Assembly: GCA_963678395.1 (NCBI GenBank)
Contig: OY782827.1
Span: 2,092,124-2,156,123 of the forward strand
Direction of reading: 5' to 3'
DNA: 64,000 nucleotides
Source of the DNA: JAAYAE01 sp963678395
GTDB lineage: Bacteria; Bacillota; Negativicutes; Acidaminococcales; Acidaminococcaceae
Part shown: in pieces, positions 1 to 9,900 of the stretch
Layout: every line of letters begins with the position of its first letter
Position numbering within the stretch: the stretch's first letter is position 1
Notes under the pieces: model-generated
What the model was told of the DNA's origin: nothing
What the model saw: the letters and a program-made list of their open reading frames with translations, nothing else
The model's database searches: none
Program-made: the position numbers and the translations under genes

Positions 1-226
1 TTTCCACTCTTATAACGGGCTTACCTGTAAATTCAACATCCAAAGGTAATACCAAGGCTCCTGCTGCCGAAAGTCCCGACTCTTCAACATGAGGAGGAAC
101 AGCAAAAGATATTTGCTCCGCGGTTGCTTCTTCTAAACCATTAACGCCCTTAACAATAAAATCAGGACTAGCATTCTCAAGTGTACCACCCAAAACTTTA
201 GCCAGTTCCCCCAATGTTTTTTCCAT
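1..226 (-). CDS. lpxD: LpxD, UDP-3-O-acylglucosamine N-acyltransferase (5' part only)
   Basis: This is the N-terminal 75 codons of a gene running off the left edge. The product begins MEKTLGELAKVLGGTLEN and continues with a 'VNGLEEATAEQISFAVPP' stretch, which matches the uridine-binding N-terminal domain of LpxD. LpxD adds the second hydroxyacyl chain during lipid A synthesis in the cytoplasm. The start is the ATG whose complement lies at 224-226, preceded by a GGAGGAG ribosome site. It is the last member seen of the outer-membrane cluster and follows ompH genes, as is usual in diderm bacteria. The left-handed beta-helix domain lies outside the window, so the call rests on the N-terminus and context. 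Confidence 0.85.
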   Translation of the reverse strand, partial: MEKTLGELAKVLGGTLENASPDFIVKGVNGLEEATAEQISFAVPPHVEESGLSAAGALVLPLDVEFTGKPVIRVE

Positions 227-310
227 TTTTTCTCCTCCATGCTCTGTTTAGCTCATAAAATATTTCGCGAACCTTTAGGGCTTAGCTGAATATTCGCCAA
301 CTATTTTGAA

Positions 311-336
311 AAGGACGGACGTCAAAGTCCGTCCTT
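311..336 (-). terminator. Hairpin between ompH and lpxD
   Basis: A 10-bp perfect stem (AAGGACGGAC paired with GTCCGTCCTT) closes a 6-nt loop 10 bases past the ompH stop. On the minus strand it is followed by only a short T run (TTTTC), so it may be a weak terminator or an mRNA-stabilising hairpin that lowers lpxD expression relative to ompH. Confidence 0.55.
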
Positions 337-346
337 AAGCCATATA

Positions 347-754
347 TTACTTCATTTTTTTAACGATGTCTTCAGTAACGTCAACGCCACCTTGTGGAAC
401 TGCTTCTTTAACCAAAATAGCCCCTAGCTTCTTTTCTTTAGCAACTTCAGCAGCTGCTGTGTCAAAGCTAGCCTTTAGTTTGTTTTGCGCTTCAGATTGT
501 AAAACCTGCATTTTAGCATTTTTTTCTTTTACTATTTTTTGTGCTTCTTCTTGGCTCTTACCTTCAGTCTCTTTAATCATTTCCTCTTGTAGTGCTTTAC
601 CCTTAGTCATAACGTCTGTTTTAATATTCTTATAAACAGTGCTTTCAGTTTCAATTTTTTGCATATCAACGACACCAAACTCAGCACTACGCCCACAACC
701 AAATGACAATAACGCAAAAACTGTTACCATTGCTACTACTAATATTTTTTTCAT
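347..754 (-). CDS. OmpH/Skp-family periplasmic chaperone-like lipoprotein (paralogue 3)
   Basis: A 135-residue exported protein. A hydrophobic leader (residues 4-18) ends at Cys20 in a SFGC sequence, a plausible though imperfect lipobox. The mature part opens with 'FGVVDMQKI', the typical OmpH/Skp start strand, then a charged Q/K/E-rich coiled-coil arm (about 35-105), and ends with 'DVTEDIVKKMK', the closing strand and helix of the family. Skp proteins hold unfolded outer-membrane proteins for BamA. It is the third of three OmpH-type genes in a row between the bamA block and lpxD, 19 bases after its upstream neighbour, so the three are probably co-transcribed. Family assignment is firm; whether it is a membrane-anchored chaperone is inferred. 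Confidence 0.85.
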   Translation of the reverse strand: MKKILVVAMVTVFALLSFGCGRSAEFGVVDMQKIETESTVYKNIKTDVMTKGKALQEEMIKETEGKSQEEAQKIVKEKNAKMQVLQSEAQNKLKASFDTAAAEVAKEKKLGAILVKEAVPQGGVDVTEDIVKKMK

Positions 755-773
755 GTCTTATACCTCTTTACTA

Positions 774-1694
774 TTAATTTGCTATATTTTTAATTTCAGT
801 GCAAACGTCATCAGTAACATCTACGGCCGAAATATTAGCCCTAACATTTTTTAGTACTAAAGTGTATTTTTTATGCAAGGTTACCTTTTTTAACGCACTA
901 GTAATATCACTATTCATACTATTCAAAAGTTTGTCATGAGCTTGCCTTTTTAAAACAATCTGCTTGTCCATAGAAACAATAAGTTTTTCTAATTCTGCAG
1001 GTCCCTGCTTCATTTGCTCCGCATTACCGCCCTTTATACCCATAGACTTACGCATAAGTTCTGCTTGCAAATTTTGGGCATATTGAGCCATAGCCTTATG
1101 TGCAGCTGTAATTTCCGGCGCCATCTTGGTATTTACCATGGTCTCTATATCTTGCCTAATGCCTGCCAAAGCATTTTCTCTGGAAAGCAGAACTTCATTT
1201 AGCTCGTTAACAACATCAGCCCTAGCTGAGGCAGTCATTTTGACACTTTCTAGTTTCATACGTAAATTCACAATAGGTAAACGATATTTTTCTTCTACTG
1301 CTTCTTTGTTCTGGAGCAATTTTTCATCAGCAGTTTGCCTAGCTTCCCTTGCTAGTTTTTGCAAGCGGTCATTTTCGGCTTTTTCCCGTTCCGCCATGCG
1401 AGTAGTAAACTCTGCCTGCAGATAATTGTCCTTACCTGCTTCTTTCAAACTGCTCATTCTGTCTAAAAGCTGCAACTGTTTTTTACCTAATGCAAGCTGC
1501 TCATCCCGCAATCTTGTAGCTATATTTACTGCTTGTTCCGCTTGTTGAAGTCTTTTATATTGCGGATGTGCCTGCAACGCTTTTTGCCAATCAATAACGG
1601 CAATTGAAGGATTATCTTTTTTCACACCTAAATTGTTACCGCATGCGGAAACAAGCAAGGCCATAGCCAACAATACACACATAAGCCAACGCAA
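774..1694 (-). CDS. OmpH/Skp-family lipoprotein, long form (paralogue 2)
   Basis: This product is about 306 residues, roughly twice the usual OmpH length. The chosen start is a TTG six bases after a GAGGAGGG ribosome site; a longer reading from 1736 lacks a good site. The leader ends in LLVSAC, a good lipobox, so it is probably a lipoprotein. The mature protein starts with 'IAVIDWQKALQAHPQYKRL', an OmpH-like N-terminus, then long helical charged stretches with little hydrophobic content. The C-terminus repeats an OmpH-like end ('NISAVDVTDDVCTEIKNI'). The length could reflect two tandem OmpH-like arms. It sits between two shorter OmpH paralogues and downstream of bamA, so a role in outer-membrane protein delivery is likely but not proven. 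Confidence 0.75.
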   Translation of the reverse strand: MRWLMCVLLAMALLVSACGNNLGVKKDNPSIAVIDWQKALQAHPQYKRLQQAEQAVNIATRLRDEQLALGKKQLQLLDRMSSLKEAGKDNYLQAEFTTRMAEREKAENDRLQKLAREARQTADEKLLQNKEAVEEKYRLPIVNLRMKLESVKMTASARADVVNELNEVLLSRENALAGIRQDIETMVNTKMAPEITAAHKAMAQYAQNLQAELMRKSMGIKGGNAEQMKQGPAELEKLIVSMDKQIVLKRQAHDKLLNSMNSDITSALKKVTLHKKYTLVLKNVRANISAVDVTDDVCTEIKNIAN

Positions 1695-1751
1695 GTTATC
1701 CCTCCTCAGCAAACAACACAAAGCCCGCAGAACCACTAGATTACATCTGTC

Positions 1752-2228
1752 TTATTTTTTTAGTTCAGCATTAACGTCGGCATTAACATCTAAGCCACCA
1801 TAAACTACAACACTTTTATCAACTACTACGGCTAAGCCTTTTTTCCTGCCAACAGCCAAAATAGCGTCATCAACTTTCTTTTTGATTGGATCAAGCAAAT
1901 CTTTTTCCTTCGTACTTAATTGTTCTTGATATTGTTTCATTAATTTTTGTTTGTCACTGTCATTCATGCCCTTGCTTTTTTCTGCAAATTCTGTCTGTGC
2001 AGTCTTTACCGCACTATTCATAGAATTTTGCAATTCACCAATCCCAGGGGCATTTTGTATCAACTCTTGATAATTAATTGTCCCTATTGCTGATTCCATA
2101 ACCACATTTGATGAGTTCCCGCCTATTCCACTTTGTGTTAATCCCAACGCGAACATACCTAAAATAAAAATGGCGGCTATGCTCAAAGATATTACTTTAA
2201 CATTTTTTTTATTGGCTAATTCCATCAT
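1752..2228 (-). CDS. OmpH/Skp-family periplasmic protein (paralogue 1)
   Basis: A 158-residue protein with one N-terminal hydrophobic segment (about residues 12-31) and no clear lipobox, so it may be secreted or anchored by an uncleaved signal. The mature region carries 'AIGTINYQELIQNAPGIGELQ', a Q/K/E-rich coiled arm around residues 65-125 and an 'AVVVDKSVVVYGGLDVNADV' end, which is the conserved C-terminal OmpH pattern. It is the first of three OmpH-type genes after bamA and the 425-residue exported protein. The start ATG is followed by a second ATG, and either could be used. Confidence 0.85.
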   Translation of the reverse strand: MMELANKKNVKVISLSIAAIFILGMFALGLTQSGIGGNSSNVVMESAIGTINYQELIQNAPGIGELQNSMNSAVKTAQTEFAEKSKGMNDSDKQKLMKQYQEQLSTKEKDLLDPIKKKVDDAILAVGRKKGLAVVVDKSVVVYGGLDVNADVNAELKK

Positions 2229-2314
2229 TTTGCTATCCCTACTCTCTTGAACTTGCTTACGCCCTAATTTAACCTAATAATTATAGCAACAATGGCCTTC
2301 GCTTTCAACCTTTT

Positions 2315-3592
2315 TCACAAATTTCCCACTAGGCGCAAGTAAGCTTTATCCTTTGCATAAACATATTCCGCACTTAAAAATTCGTGAATACGATACCTGA
2401 GGCCAAACTCATTATTAGCATCACCGCTGAAATGTTCTGCTCTGATTTTCCATCTTGAGGAGAATTTGTATTCCAAGCGGTAATTATTTTCTTCATCTGA
2501 AATACGTCTGGCATAACCTACAGAAAAATGTCCCATCTTATGCATATAGCCGGGAGCCACCTCCCACTCCATAGGATTAAAGGTTACAGATGCTTCCGCA
2601 AAAATTTCATCGGTTTTGGAAATATATTTTCCTATATGAGCAACTCCTGAAATATTTTGACCATCGCGTCCAATATCGCTATAGCCTTCAAACCACACTT
2701 TATAGCGCGGTGAATCCAATCTTGCTTTCACCAAAGTATCAGTTCCCGGAACAATTGTTAAGGTAGGCGCAATGCCATAAAGTCTAATAGCTTTTTGTTT
2801 TTTTAGCACATCCAACAATCTTCTTTGCACATCAACTATATTATCGCTAATATATTGTACAGGTAACCCCCGCAAATTATTGACTTCCTTCGTAAAAACC
2901 TTATTGGTTTCTAAAAAGAGAATATTAGGCATGTTATCTGACAGGATTTCCCAATGCACATTTTGCACCAATTTACCAACAGGGTAGACAACTACTTGAA
3001 CTATAGCATTATCGCCTTGTCGAATTAAATCAACAGCGGCCTTAAAATTAGGCAGGGCATCAGCTACTTCTGCACGAATTATTTGTCGCAAAACGCCCCC
3101 TGCCCAATCTGTTGCATCCACAGATGCTCCACTTACTGTGTCTTTTATTTTCGTTTGCAGTTGGGGCATTTTTCTTAAAAGTTCTGCTGCCATATCATCA
3201 TCTACATCGGAAAAACGAATATCTACCTGCACATACTCGATTACTTTCCCCCAAGGTGACAAAAGAATGTTCACTTGAGTAGTCTGTCCTATTATTAAGC
3301 TAACATTTTCCACTTGATAGCCTGTAATTACACGGTCAGCTACTTCTTGCAACAAATTTGCGTAATCGTTCTGGGTAGCTGATATTTGCTCTATTTTCCT
3401 GTCTAATAAAAGCTGTTCCGCTACCACCTGTATGCTAGACGTCATTCTGTTAAGCAGTATTTCGCCTGCACAATGTGCAGAATCTTGAATATTCACCTGC
3501 ATATGTTCAATGGGAGCGGCCAGGACGACTGTTGGTGAAAACATGAGGACAAAGATAACTACTAAAATTCCATACCGCCATTTCATCCTCAC
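2315..3592 (-). CDS. Exported protein of unknown function, possible outer-membrane beta-strand domain
   Basis: I do not recognise a named family. The 425-residue product has a signal peptide (residues 8-26, ending VVLAAP). The central part holds two related segments at about 97-126 and 190-216, each with the pattern V-x-V/I-x-hydrophobic-x-P-x-GK followed by a strand, separated by a helical linker. Residues 295-425 are rich in alternating hydrophobic/polar strands with many Tyr, Phe and Arg, as in small outer-membrane barrels, and end 'LRLVGNL'. The GTG start sits 7 bases after GGAGGG. It lies 28 bases downstream of bamA and upstream of the ompH genes, which suggests a role in outer-membrane assembly. 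It may be lineage-specific to Negativicutes. Confidence 0.6.
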   Translation of the reverse strand: MRMKWRYGILVVIFVLMFSPTVVLAAPIEHMQVNIQDSAHCAGEILLNRMTSSIQVVAEQLLLDRKIEQISATQNDYANLLQEVADRVITGYQVENVSLIIGQTTQVNILLSPWGKVIEYVQVDIRFSDVDDDMAAELLRKMPQLQTKIKDTVSGASVDATDWAGGVLRQIIRAEVADALPNFKAAVDLIRQGDNAIVQVVVYPVGKLVQNVHWEILSDNMPNILFLETNKVFTKEVNNLRGLPVQYISDNIVDVQRRLLDVLKKQKAIRLYGIAPTLTIVPGTDTLVKARLDSPRYKVWFEGYSDIGRDGQNISGVAHIGKYISKTDEIFAEASVTFNPMEWEVAPGYMHKMGHFSVGYARRISDEENNYRLEYKFSSRWKIRAEHFSGDANNEFGLRYRIHEFLSAEYVYAKDKAYLRLVGNL

Positions 3593-3619
3593 ACAGCTTC
3601 CCTCCTAATACACAAGCTT

Positions 3620-5551
3620 TTAGAATTGTCCACCAAAACTAAAGTGGAATCTGCCACCATTGCCTCCATTAAGTGGAACACCATAATCTAGGCGTAATGG
3701 CCCCAAAGGAGAATTAATGCGCAAACCAATACCTGCACTATATTTCATTAGTCCCAAATCAAAATTGCTTTCATCGTAATCTTTGCTCCAGGCATAACCA
3801 GCATCAGTAAAAACAACTCCCTGTACCTTCTTAACTAGAGGCACGCGATATTCTACACTGCCACGAAGCATACTGTTTCCTTTAAATAGGTCATCACGAT
3901 AACCACGAAGAGTTTCGCTACCGCCTATGGAAAAACGCTGGCTAAGAGGCATGTCACCATTAGCTAAACCTAGGCCTATATTTACAGCAATAACGTTGTT
4001 TACGCCTTGGCGATAATAATAACGGTAATCGACACTATATTTTTGGAAGTTAAAATCACCACCAAAAGAAGCAACCTCTACGGAATAATTATTTCTTTTC
4101 CCTTCACGGGGATCATAAATATTATCACGGCTATCTAAGGTACGGCTAAAAGTAACACTGCGTGTAAGACCAAAGTTTTCCTTCAAACGTGCTGCTATAA
4201 CATCAGCACTTTGCTGGGTACCATCACGATCATAGCCTTCAAAATATTGGTTAGCGTAACCGCTCACCGGTTTAACATAGCTATCATCACGATTTTTTAA
4301 TACTACAGCGTTGGTGATGAATTCATTATCTGTTACGCGGCTAAAGGATATTTCCTGGCCATTTCTCTTTTTATAATAGCGGGCAATTTCATCGCTGTCT
4401 CTGTTGTAATCGACATATTCATTTGTCATATTATAAACAGTGATTCCCATTGTTGTTTCTTTTTTATCAATCCAAGGACGCACGTATGATAGTTCATAAT
4501 TCTTACTGTATTCATCAGTACCGCCGAACTCCCATCTAGCATTGACTTTATCCCCTGTACCTCTAAAGTTTTTATCGCCAATAGAAATCATACCCAAGAT
4601 ACCGTCAGCATCACTATAGCCAGCACCAATACCAAAGGACCCTGTGCTCATTTCCACCACAGAAATTTCTACAACAACGGTATTAGGTTCTTGCCCAGGA
4701 TTTAACTTAATATTAACATCTTCAAAATAGCCTAAATTATAAATACGCTGCATACTGCGTCTTGCTGCCTTAGCATTAAACGGTCCGCCTTTTTTCAATT
4801 TCATTTCTCTGGTAATAACATAATCCTTAGTTTTGGTATTACCATTTATTTTAAAAGCTTCCACAACGCCTTCATTAATTAGAATAGCTAAATTCCCATC
4901 AGGTAACAGCCTAATATCATTAACGCGGGCTAAAATATAGCCATTTTTGCTATATTCACTTTCAATTTTTCTGGCCCCTTCATTAACTTTTTTCGTATTT
5001 AGTACTTGACCATTAGGAATATCCATTATTTTTTTAATATCAGACGTAGACAACTTAGTATTTCCTTCTACTTCTATGCCTTTAAAAACGGGGTTTTCCA
5101 TAATATTATAAGTAATTTGTACGCCTTCCGGCACTTCTTTAAAACTAGGGTCTATTTCGTAAAACAATCCTGTTTCATACAATGCTTTAATATCATCTTC
5201 AAGTCCAGCAGCAGTTAACGTAGTGCCAGCTTTCATGTTCAGCACTTCTTGTGCTTTCTCTTGATCAGAGGCTAAAAGACCTACTATACTTACTTTGGAC
5301 ACTAAGCTACCAACATAAGGTGCTACTTTAGCGGCATTATCAGCTGACTTACTTTGTGCATTTTGCAAAGATGTTGCTCGCATGACAGATTTAGAAATAG
5401 GAGCTACTTCTAATTTTTCTTTCGTAGCTTCTACTTTTTTATCTGTTGCTAAAGGCTGGCTGACAGACACCTCGGCATACACCGGTGACGTTAAAAGCAA
5501 GGATGTTAATATGCTTGCCGCTAATGGCTGCCAAATTTTTCTTTTTTTCAT
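3620..5551 (-). CDS. bamA: BamA, outer-membrane protein assembly factor
   Basis: A 643-residue Omp85 protein with a signal peptide (ending near PVYAEV). After a linker come three POTRA domains at about 83-157, 158-230 and 231-300, fewer than the five of Proteobacteria, as is typical of diderm Firmicutes. The rest is a 16-strand-type barrel carrying the conserved lid-loop motif 'GGSETLRGY' and a final 'FHFSFGGQF' strand with terminal Phe. BamA folds and inserts beta-barrel proteins into the outer membrane. The start is an ATG after AGGGGG. It is downstream of tamB, a sigma factor and a bitopic protein, and upstream of ompH genes, so most of the assembly route is encoded together. Confidence 0.97.
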   Translation of the reverse strand: MKKRKIWQPLAASILTSLLLTSPVYAEVSVSQPLATDKKVEATKEKLEVAPISKSVMRATSLQNAQSKSADNAAKVAPYVGSLVSKVSIVGLLASDQEKAQEVLNMKAGTTLTAAGLEDDIKALYETGLFYEIDPSFKEVPEGVQITYNIMENPVFKGIEVEGNTKLSTSDIKKIMDIPNGQVLNTKKVNEGARKIESEYSKNGYILARVNDIRLLPDGNLAILINEGVVEAFKINGNTKTKDYVITREMKLKKGGPFNAKAARRSMQRIYNLGYFEDVNIKLNPGQEPNTVVVEISVVEMSTGSFGIGAGYSDADGILGMISIGDKNFRGTGDKVNARWEFGGTDEYSKNYELSYVRPWIDKKETTMGITVYNMTNEYVDYNRDSDEIARYYKKRNGQEISFSRVTDNEFITNAVVLKNRDDSYVKPVSGYANQYFEGYDRDGTQQSADVIAARLKENFGLTRSVTFSRTLDSRDNIYDPREGKRNNYSVEVASFGGDFNFQKYSVDYRYYYRQGVNNVIAVNIGLGLANGDMPLSQRFSIGGSETLRGYRDDLFKGNSMLRGSVEYRVPLVKKVQGVVFTDAGYAWSKDYDESNFDLGLMKYSAGIGLRINSPLGPLRLDYGVPLNGGNGGRFHFSFGGQF

Positions 5552-5561
5552 GGTTAACCCC

Positions 5562-6116
5562 CTAATTTACTTCACTTAATTTTTTTCGTGCTACACGCAC
5601 TAAATTGCGAATCTCTTTAGTTTCTGCAAAAGACGTGTTCGTAATTTTCACTTCTGTGTGAGCCTTGGGGTTTTCCAACACCGGCTCTGCAATTTCTTTA
5701 ACTTTATATTCTGCAACGTTGCTTTTTGCAGCAACGTTAACATTATTAGTCAAAACAGGTTCGCTTGCCTGCCTGCCTACAGATACAGGCATTTTTGCTT
5801 GCTGTACATCAGTATTTATTGGCAAAGCTTTTGTAGCCAATAAATTATCCGCAACTGGCTGGGTACTTTTAGCCAAAAACCAACTACCAGCACCCACTAA
5901 GACCAGAATAAGCGCAATGGTTAGTGCAAGGGTCTCCCTAGCCCAAAAGCTTTTAGAACCTCGTTTTTCTCGCAAAAATCTCATCTGTGCTTCTGCTAAC
6001 ATTAGATCCAATTCGCCCCTTGCCCCATTATGAGCACGAAAGCTTTCTTCTGCATTTTTTAAGTTGCTTTGTAAAGTTTTAATCTGGTCACAAATACCTT
6101 TTTTTTCTCCAACCAT
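5562..6116 (-). CDS. Single-pass membrane protein of unknown function, between sigma factor and bamA
   Basis: I do not recognise the family. I start it at the ATG at 6114-6116, eight bases after GGTGG, rather than the GTG at 6173, giving 184 residues. Residues 1-60 are charged and helical (likely cytoplasmic coiled coil), residues 61-81 form one transmembrane helix, and residues 82-184 are a low-complexity polar, presumably periplasmic region ending in a basic helix (RNLVRVARKKL). This N-in/C-out layout, and its place directly downstream of a sigma factor gene, is what a membrane-bound anti-sigma factor looks like, but no anti-sigma motif is visible. It is 10 bases upstream of bamA and probably co-transcribed with it. 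Confidence 0.6.
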   Translation of the reverse strand: MVGEKKGICDQIKTLQSNLKNAEESFRAHNGARGELDLMLAEAQMRFLREKRGSKSFWARETLALTIALILVLVGAGSWFLAKSTQPVADNLLATKALPINTDVQQAKMPVSVGRQASEPVLTNNVNVAAKSNVAEYKVKEIAEPVLENPKAHTEVKITNTSFAETKEIRNLVRVARKKLSEVN

Positions 6117-6257
6117 TACCTTCACCACCCTAAAAGCTATACTGATATATAGTCCTAATAAGCACTCGTTCACTGCCTGTCATTTATATTAATTTTAAGC
6201 TTTTTTCTCACATTTACTTGTTTTTGCGAGTTTTTTCGCTATAATACACCCTGAAAA

Positions 6258-6899
6258 TTAACTTTGCTTCAAATCTGCCATTAAACGCGATAACATACCA
6301 CGCACACGCCGCACACCTTTTTTTTGCAAACGGTACACATGGCTCGTAGTAACATTAATCCTAGCTGCAATATCTATAGGTCGCTTGTCCTCTAAATAAA
6401 GTGCAGCCAAAACCTGTTGTTCTTTATTTGGCAAACGCTCCATAGCCTCTAATACTCTCCCGGAAATAAAATCTCGTTCAGCCTGCTCCGCTGGAGATGC
6501 TTCAGCGGAAACTAGTGTATCCGACCATAAAATACCGCTGCCGGCAATAGCCTCGCTGTCCAAAGACAGTGTACTACTACCATACTCAGCATTTAAATAG
6601 TCTATCATCCTCCCCTTAATACGATGCAAAGCGAAAATACTAAAAGCTACACCCTTAGTATAATCAAAACGTTCCGCTGCCTCCAAAAGGCCAACTGTTC
6701 CTTCCTGAATGAGCTCCATAACTTGGTCTGAAGGCAATTTAAAAGTCAGTGCAGTTTTAAAAACCAAAGGTTGGTAGGAACGCATAAGCAAATTATGGGA
6801 CTCGGCATCTCCATTGCTAACTTTTTGCCACAAAGCAAGTTCTTCTTTCCTTGTCAACAGTTTTATCTTTCTTAATTCTTCCAAATATTTGTTAAGCAT
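6258..6899 (-). CDS. Sigma-70 family RNA polymerase sigma factor
   Basis: A 213-residue sigma factor. Residues 1-37 resemble region 1.2 ('YLEELRKIKLLTRKEELALW'). Region 2 covers about 38-108 with the core-binding and -10 recognition segment ('LIQEGTVGLLEAAERFDYTKG', 'FSIFALHRIKGRMIDYL'). Region 4 is at about 150-205 ('LPNKEQQVLAALYLEDKRPIDIAARINVT' split across two helices, then a recognition helix). Region 3 is reduced, so the protein lies between FliA/SigB-like group 3 factors and ECF factors. The ATG follows GGGAGG. It is embedded between tamB (22 bases upstream) and bamA, an unusual place for a sigma factor, and suggests dedicated control of envelope genes. Confidence 0.85.
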   Translation of the reverse strand: MLNKYLEELRKIKLLTRKEELALWQKVSNGDAESHNLLMRSYQPLVFKTALTFKLPSDQVMELIQEGTVGLLEAAERFDYTKGVAFSIFALHRIKGRMIDYLNAEYGSSTLSLDSEAIAGSGILWSDTLVSAEASPAEQAERDFISGRVLEAMERLPNKEQQVLAALYLEDKRPIDIAARINVTTSHVYRLQKKGVRRVRGMLSRLMADLKQS

Positions 6900-6920
6900 A
6901 CCCAGCCTCCCTTCGTTATT

Positions 6921-9900
6921 TTAAAATGCAATCTGATATTGAATGCCATACCATCTTCTGTTTTTCTCATCCATAGAAAAATTCAAGTTTATTTTATCAT
7001 TAATGCTATACTCAGCAAAAGTACTATGATATTCTTGGTCCAAACTAGTTGAGTAACCCAACATGACATTTTTCATAATATGTTTGCTAACCAGTATATT
7101 ATACTGGTTTCTATCCTCATTAGTAAAGTTTTCTGCTTTTAAAGTGTCTATATCAAAACCAATACTGGAGCGTACGCTTCCATTATAAATCCTAAATTCA
7201 TCAAAAGAAAATGTTTGTTTCATAAAATCTTCTATGTCTCCCATGAAAGTCATTTGCAAACCTGCATCCACAAGTCCCTGCACATTTTCATTATCAACAC
7301 TGCTAGTAGCATTGTCGCCTGTTGTTTTGAGTGTCAACATACGCAACAATTCTCTCTGCGATTTAGCAGGATTAGATGTCAAAACAACGTTTAACTCATC
7401 TGCAGCTCCCTCAGCCTTAGCCGTAATGTTATAACGACTAAACCGACTAGTAGCTTCAAAACTGACTGAAGGCATAATAACCCCAGGCAGTGGCCAAGCC
7501 ACTGAAGCGTGTTTTATATTAAATGGTGTTCTAATATAACTAATAGTACCCTTCGTTGCATCTATATTGCCTTCAATATTTGTAAATCTAGTACTGCCTA
7601 TAATATGCAACCCTCCTGCCAGCCACAAGTCGTACATATATTTATTACGCAAGTGAATACTAGGTCCCAATTCCAGGGTTATATCAAGACCTATATTAGA
7701 ATTTCCTGCCGGCATTGATGGAATCGCCGGAATATTCAAAAGTACATCATCCAAGCGAATTTTAGCAGTCAAATGCGGCCTATTGCGTTTTTGTGCTACT
7801 TCTCCGTGCGCATTAATCGTTCCATTAAAATAGGTTGATTCAATTTGGGCGTTTTTAGCGTCAAATTCTAGTAAATATGGTTCTGTAGCCGCATCTGTAA
7901 AAGCAAAATTTCCGTGAGCTGTAAAGCTGCCGCCCTTACCTATATTTGTAGACAGTTCATTCAAGGTTACTTGTTTTCCCTTAAAATTCACTTCCATTTT
8001 GAAATTATCAAATAAAGTAGCTATATCTCTAGCCTTAATTGTCCCTTGCTCAATTTTAACAGAACCATTAATTAGTGGTTCCTCTAAAGTTCCACTAATA
8101 TCTAGGTTACCTTTAGTATCACCCAAGGCCCAATCAATCCAGCCCGTTAATGAAGGCAAGATTGATAAGTTAGCATTATCTAATTTAACCTTCAAATCCA
8201 TTTGCGCTTCCTGATTTCTACGTGCGTTTTTAGCTCGCAGTAAATCTCGCGGAAAAGTTCCATAGGCACTAATCTTGTAAACGCTTTTTTCTAATAGCAA
8301 TTGTTCAAGCTTGAACATGTCATCTCTTAAGGTTACCATGCCATATAGATTATCAAAAGTAACCCCTGATAATTCTCCCTGACTGACCTGCAAAGAAAGA
8401 TTTCCCTTAGGATTATCCAAATCACCTGTCAATTGAGCTGTAAAATCCATCATACCACCAAAATCAGGGGGGTTAGTCATGAAAGCCGTTAAAATAGCTG
8501 CATTAGCCTTATTAGAGCCCACTTCTAAATCTATTTTGCGTGTTCTAAGGTCTACACTTCCTTGCGCTGCGATAAAACCACCTGTATTCTCTTGGGCTTT
8601 CATATTATTTATCTGCCATAGCCTTTTTTTGTAAAACAAATTAAAATCAATATCCTTAAAAGCAATTCCGCGCACTTTGCCTTGATCGACTTTCCCGATT
8701 ATGCTAATGCCACTACCTTTACCTTCTTTGTTGATTACCATTTTGCCATTTAGTAAACCTTGAATGTCAAGGTTTTCCTTCGCCATTTTTGCTATAGAAT
8801 TTATGTTTCCATTGACTGCATTCAAAGTTCCTTGCAACAACCCTTTTTCTAAATCTAAAAGCAACACAGCCTCGTAATCGCCGCCGGCCCCTTGTTCAAA
8901 GGTACCATTTAATTTATTTACCATACCACCCTTGCTTTCCACAAAGAAAGCAAGTCCTGTTAACTCTTCACCATTTATTTTTATTGAATTAGCTGTCAAG
9001 GCACCTGCAAATAAAAGTGTTTTGCTAGTTCCCCTTACTCTACCACTGAAATCTGCCAAACCTTCTACCTTAGCGTACGTTTCTAGCTTTGGCATCCGTT
9101 CTAAATGTATTTTCCTAGCATCCATGGCAAAATCCAAATTACCGGCAGAATCCATTGTCCCGTCTAAATCAATATTAGTTGTTAAAGCTTTAATCTTAAA
9201 ATTCTTTAGACTTAGAGCACCAGCGTTATAATCATACAATCCTGTAATATCATCAACTAAAAATTTCTTGAAACTACCATCCCATAGATGCATCTTACCG
9301 CTAACTCTCAATGCATCAATAGCGCCAAAAATATGTGCTTGGTTGTCTAAATTCCCTGTTAACTTGATAGTAGGAGCGAAATAATTAGCAAGCGGTTCAA
9401 CACGCACGTTATTAGTCGTAATATCAAGATCTATTACCGGCTGTGTTCCACTTATATCTATCTTTCCGTTTACTAAATGTTCTCCCTGCGCCATATCTAT
9501 TTTTAATTTACTAATTTGCAAAACATTATTTTGCAGCACAATAAACCCTTGGGCACCAACAAACTTTTCTCCTAAAATTTCTCCTGCCCCTAGTGCAGCC
9601 TTTCCTGCAACACGCACGGAAGCGAGCGGCCCTTGCACTGTAAATATTCCAGACAAGGTTCCACTTATGTCTTGCTTCGTTAGCTGTAAAAATGGTTCTA
9701 TAGGCAAGTCAGAAAGATGTGCCTTAGCATCAATAATCTTATCTTTCCAAGAACCTGAGGTCACCATAGCCCCGCCATTATCACTAAAAATGCTAAAGTT
9801 ATTGACAATAATATTATCTTTATTGATATCTACATCTAAAGCTAAGTTTCTAAACATAGTACCACGCCATTGTAGTGTCATTAAGTTAGCAGCCGTACTA

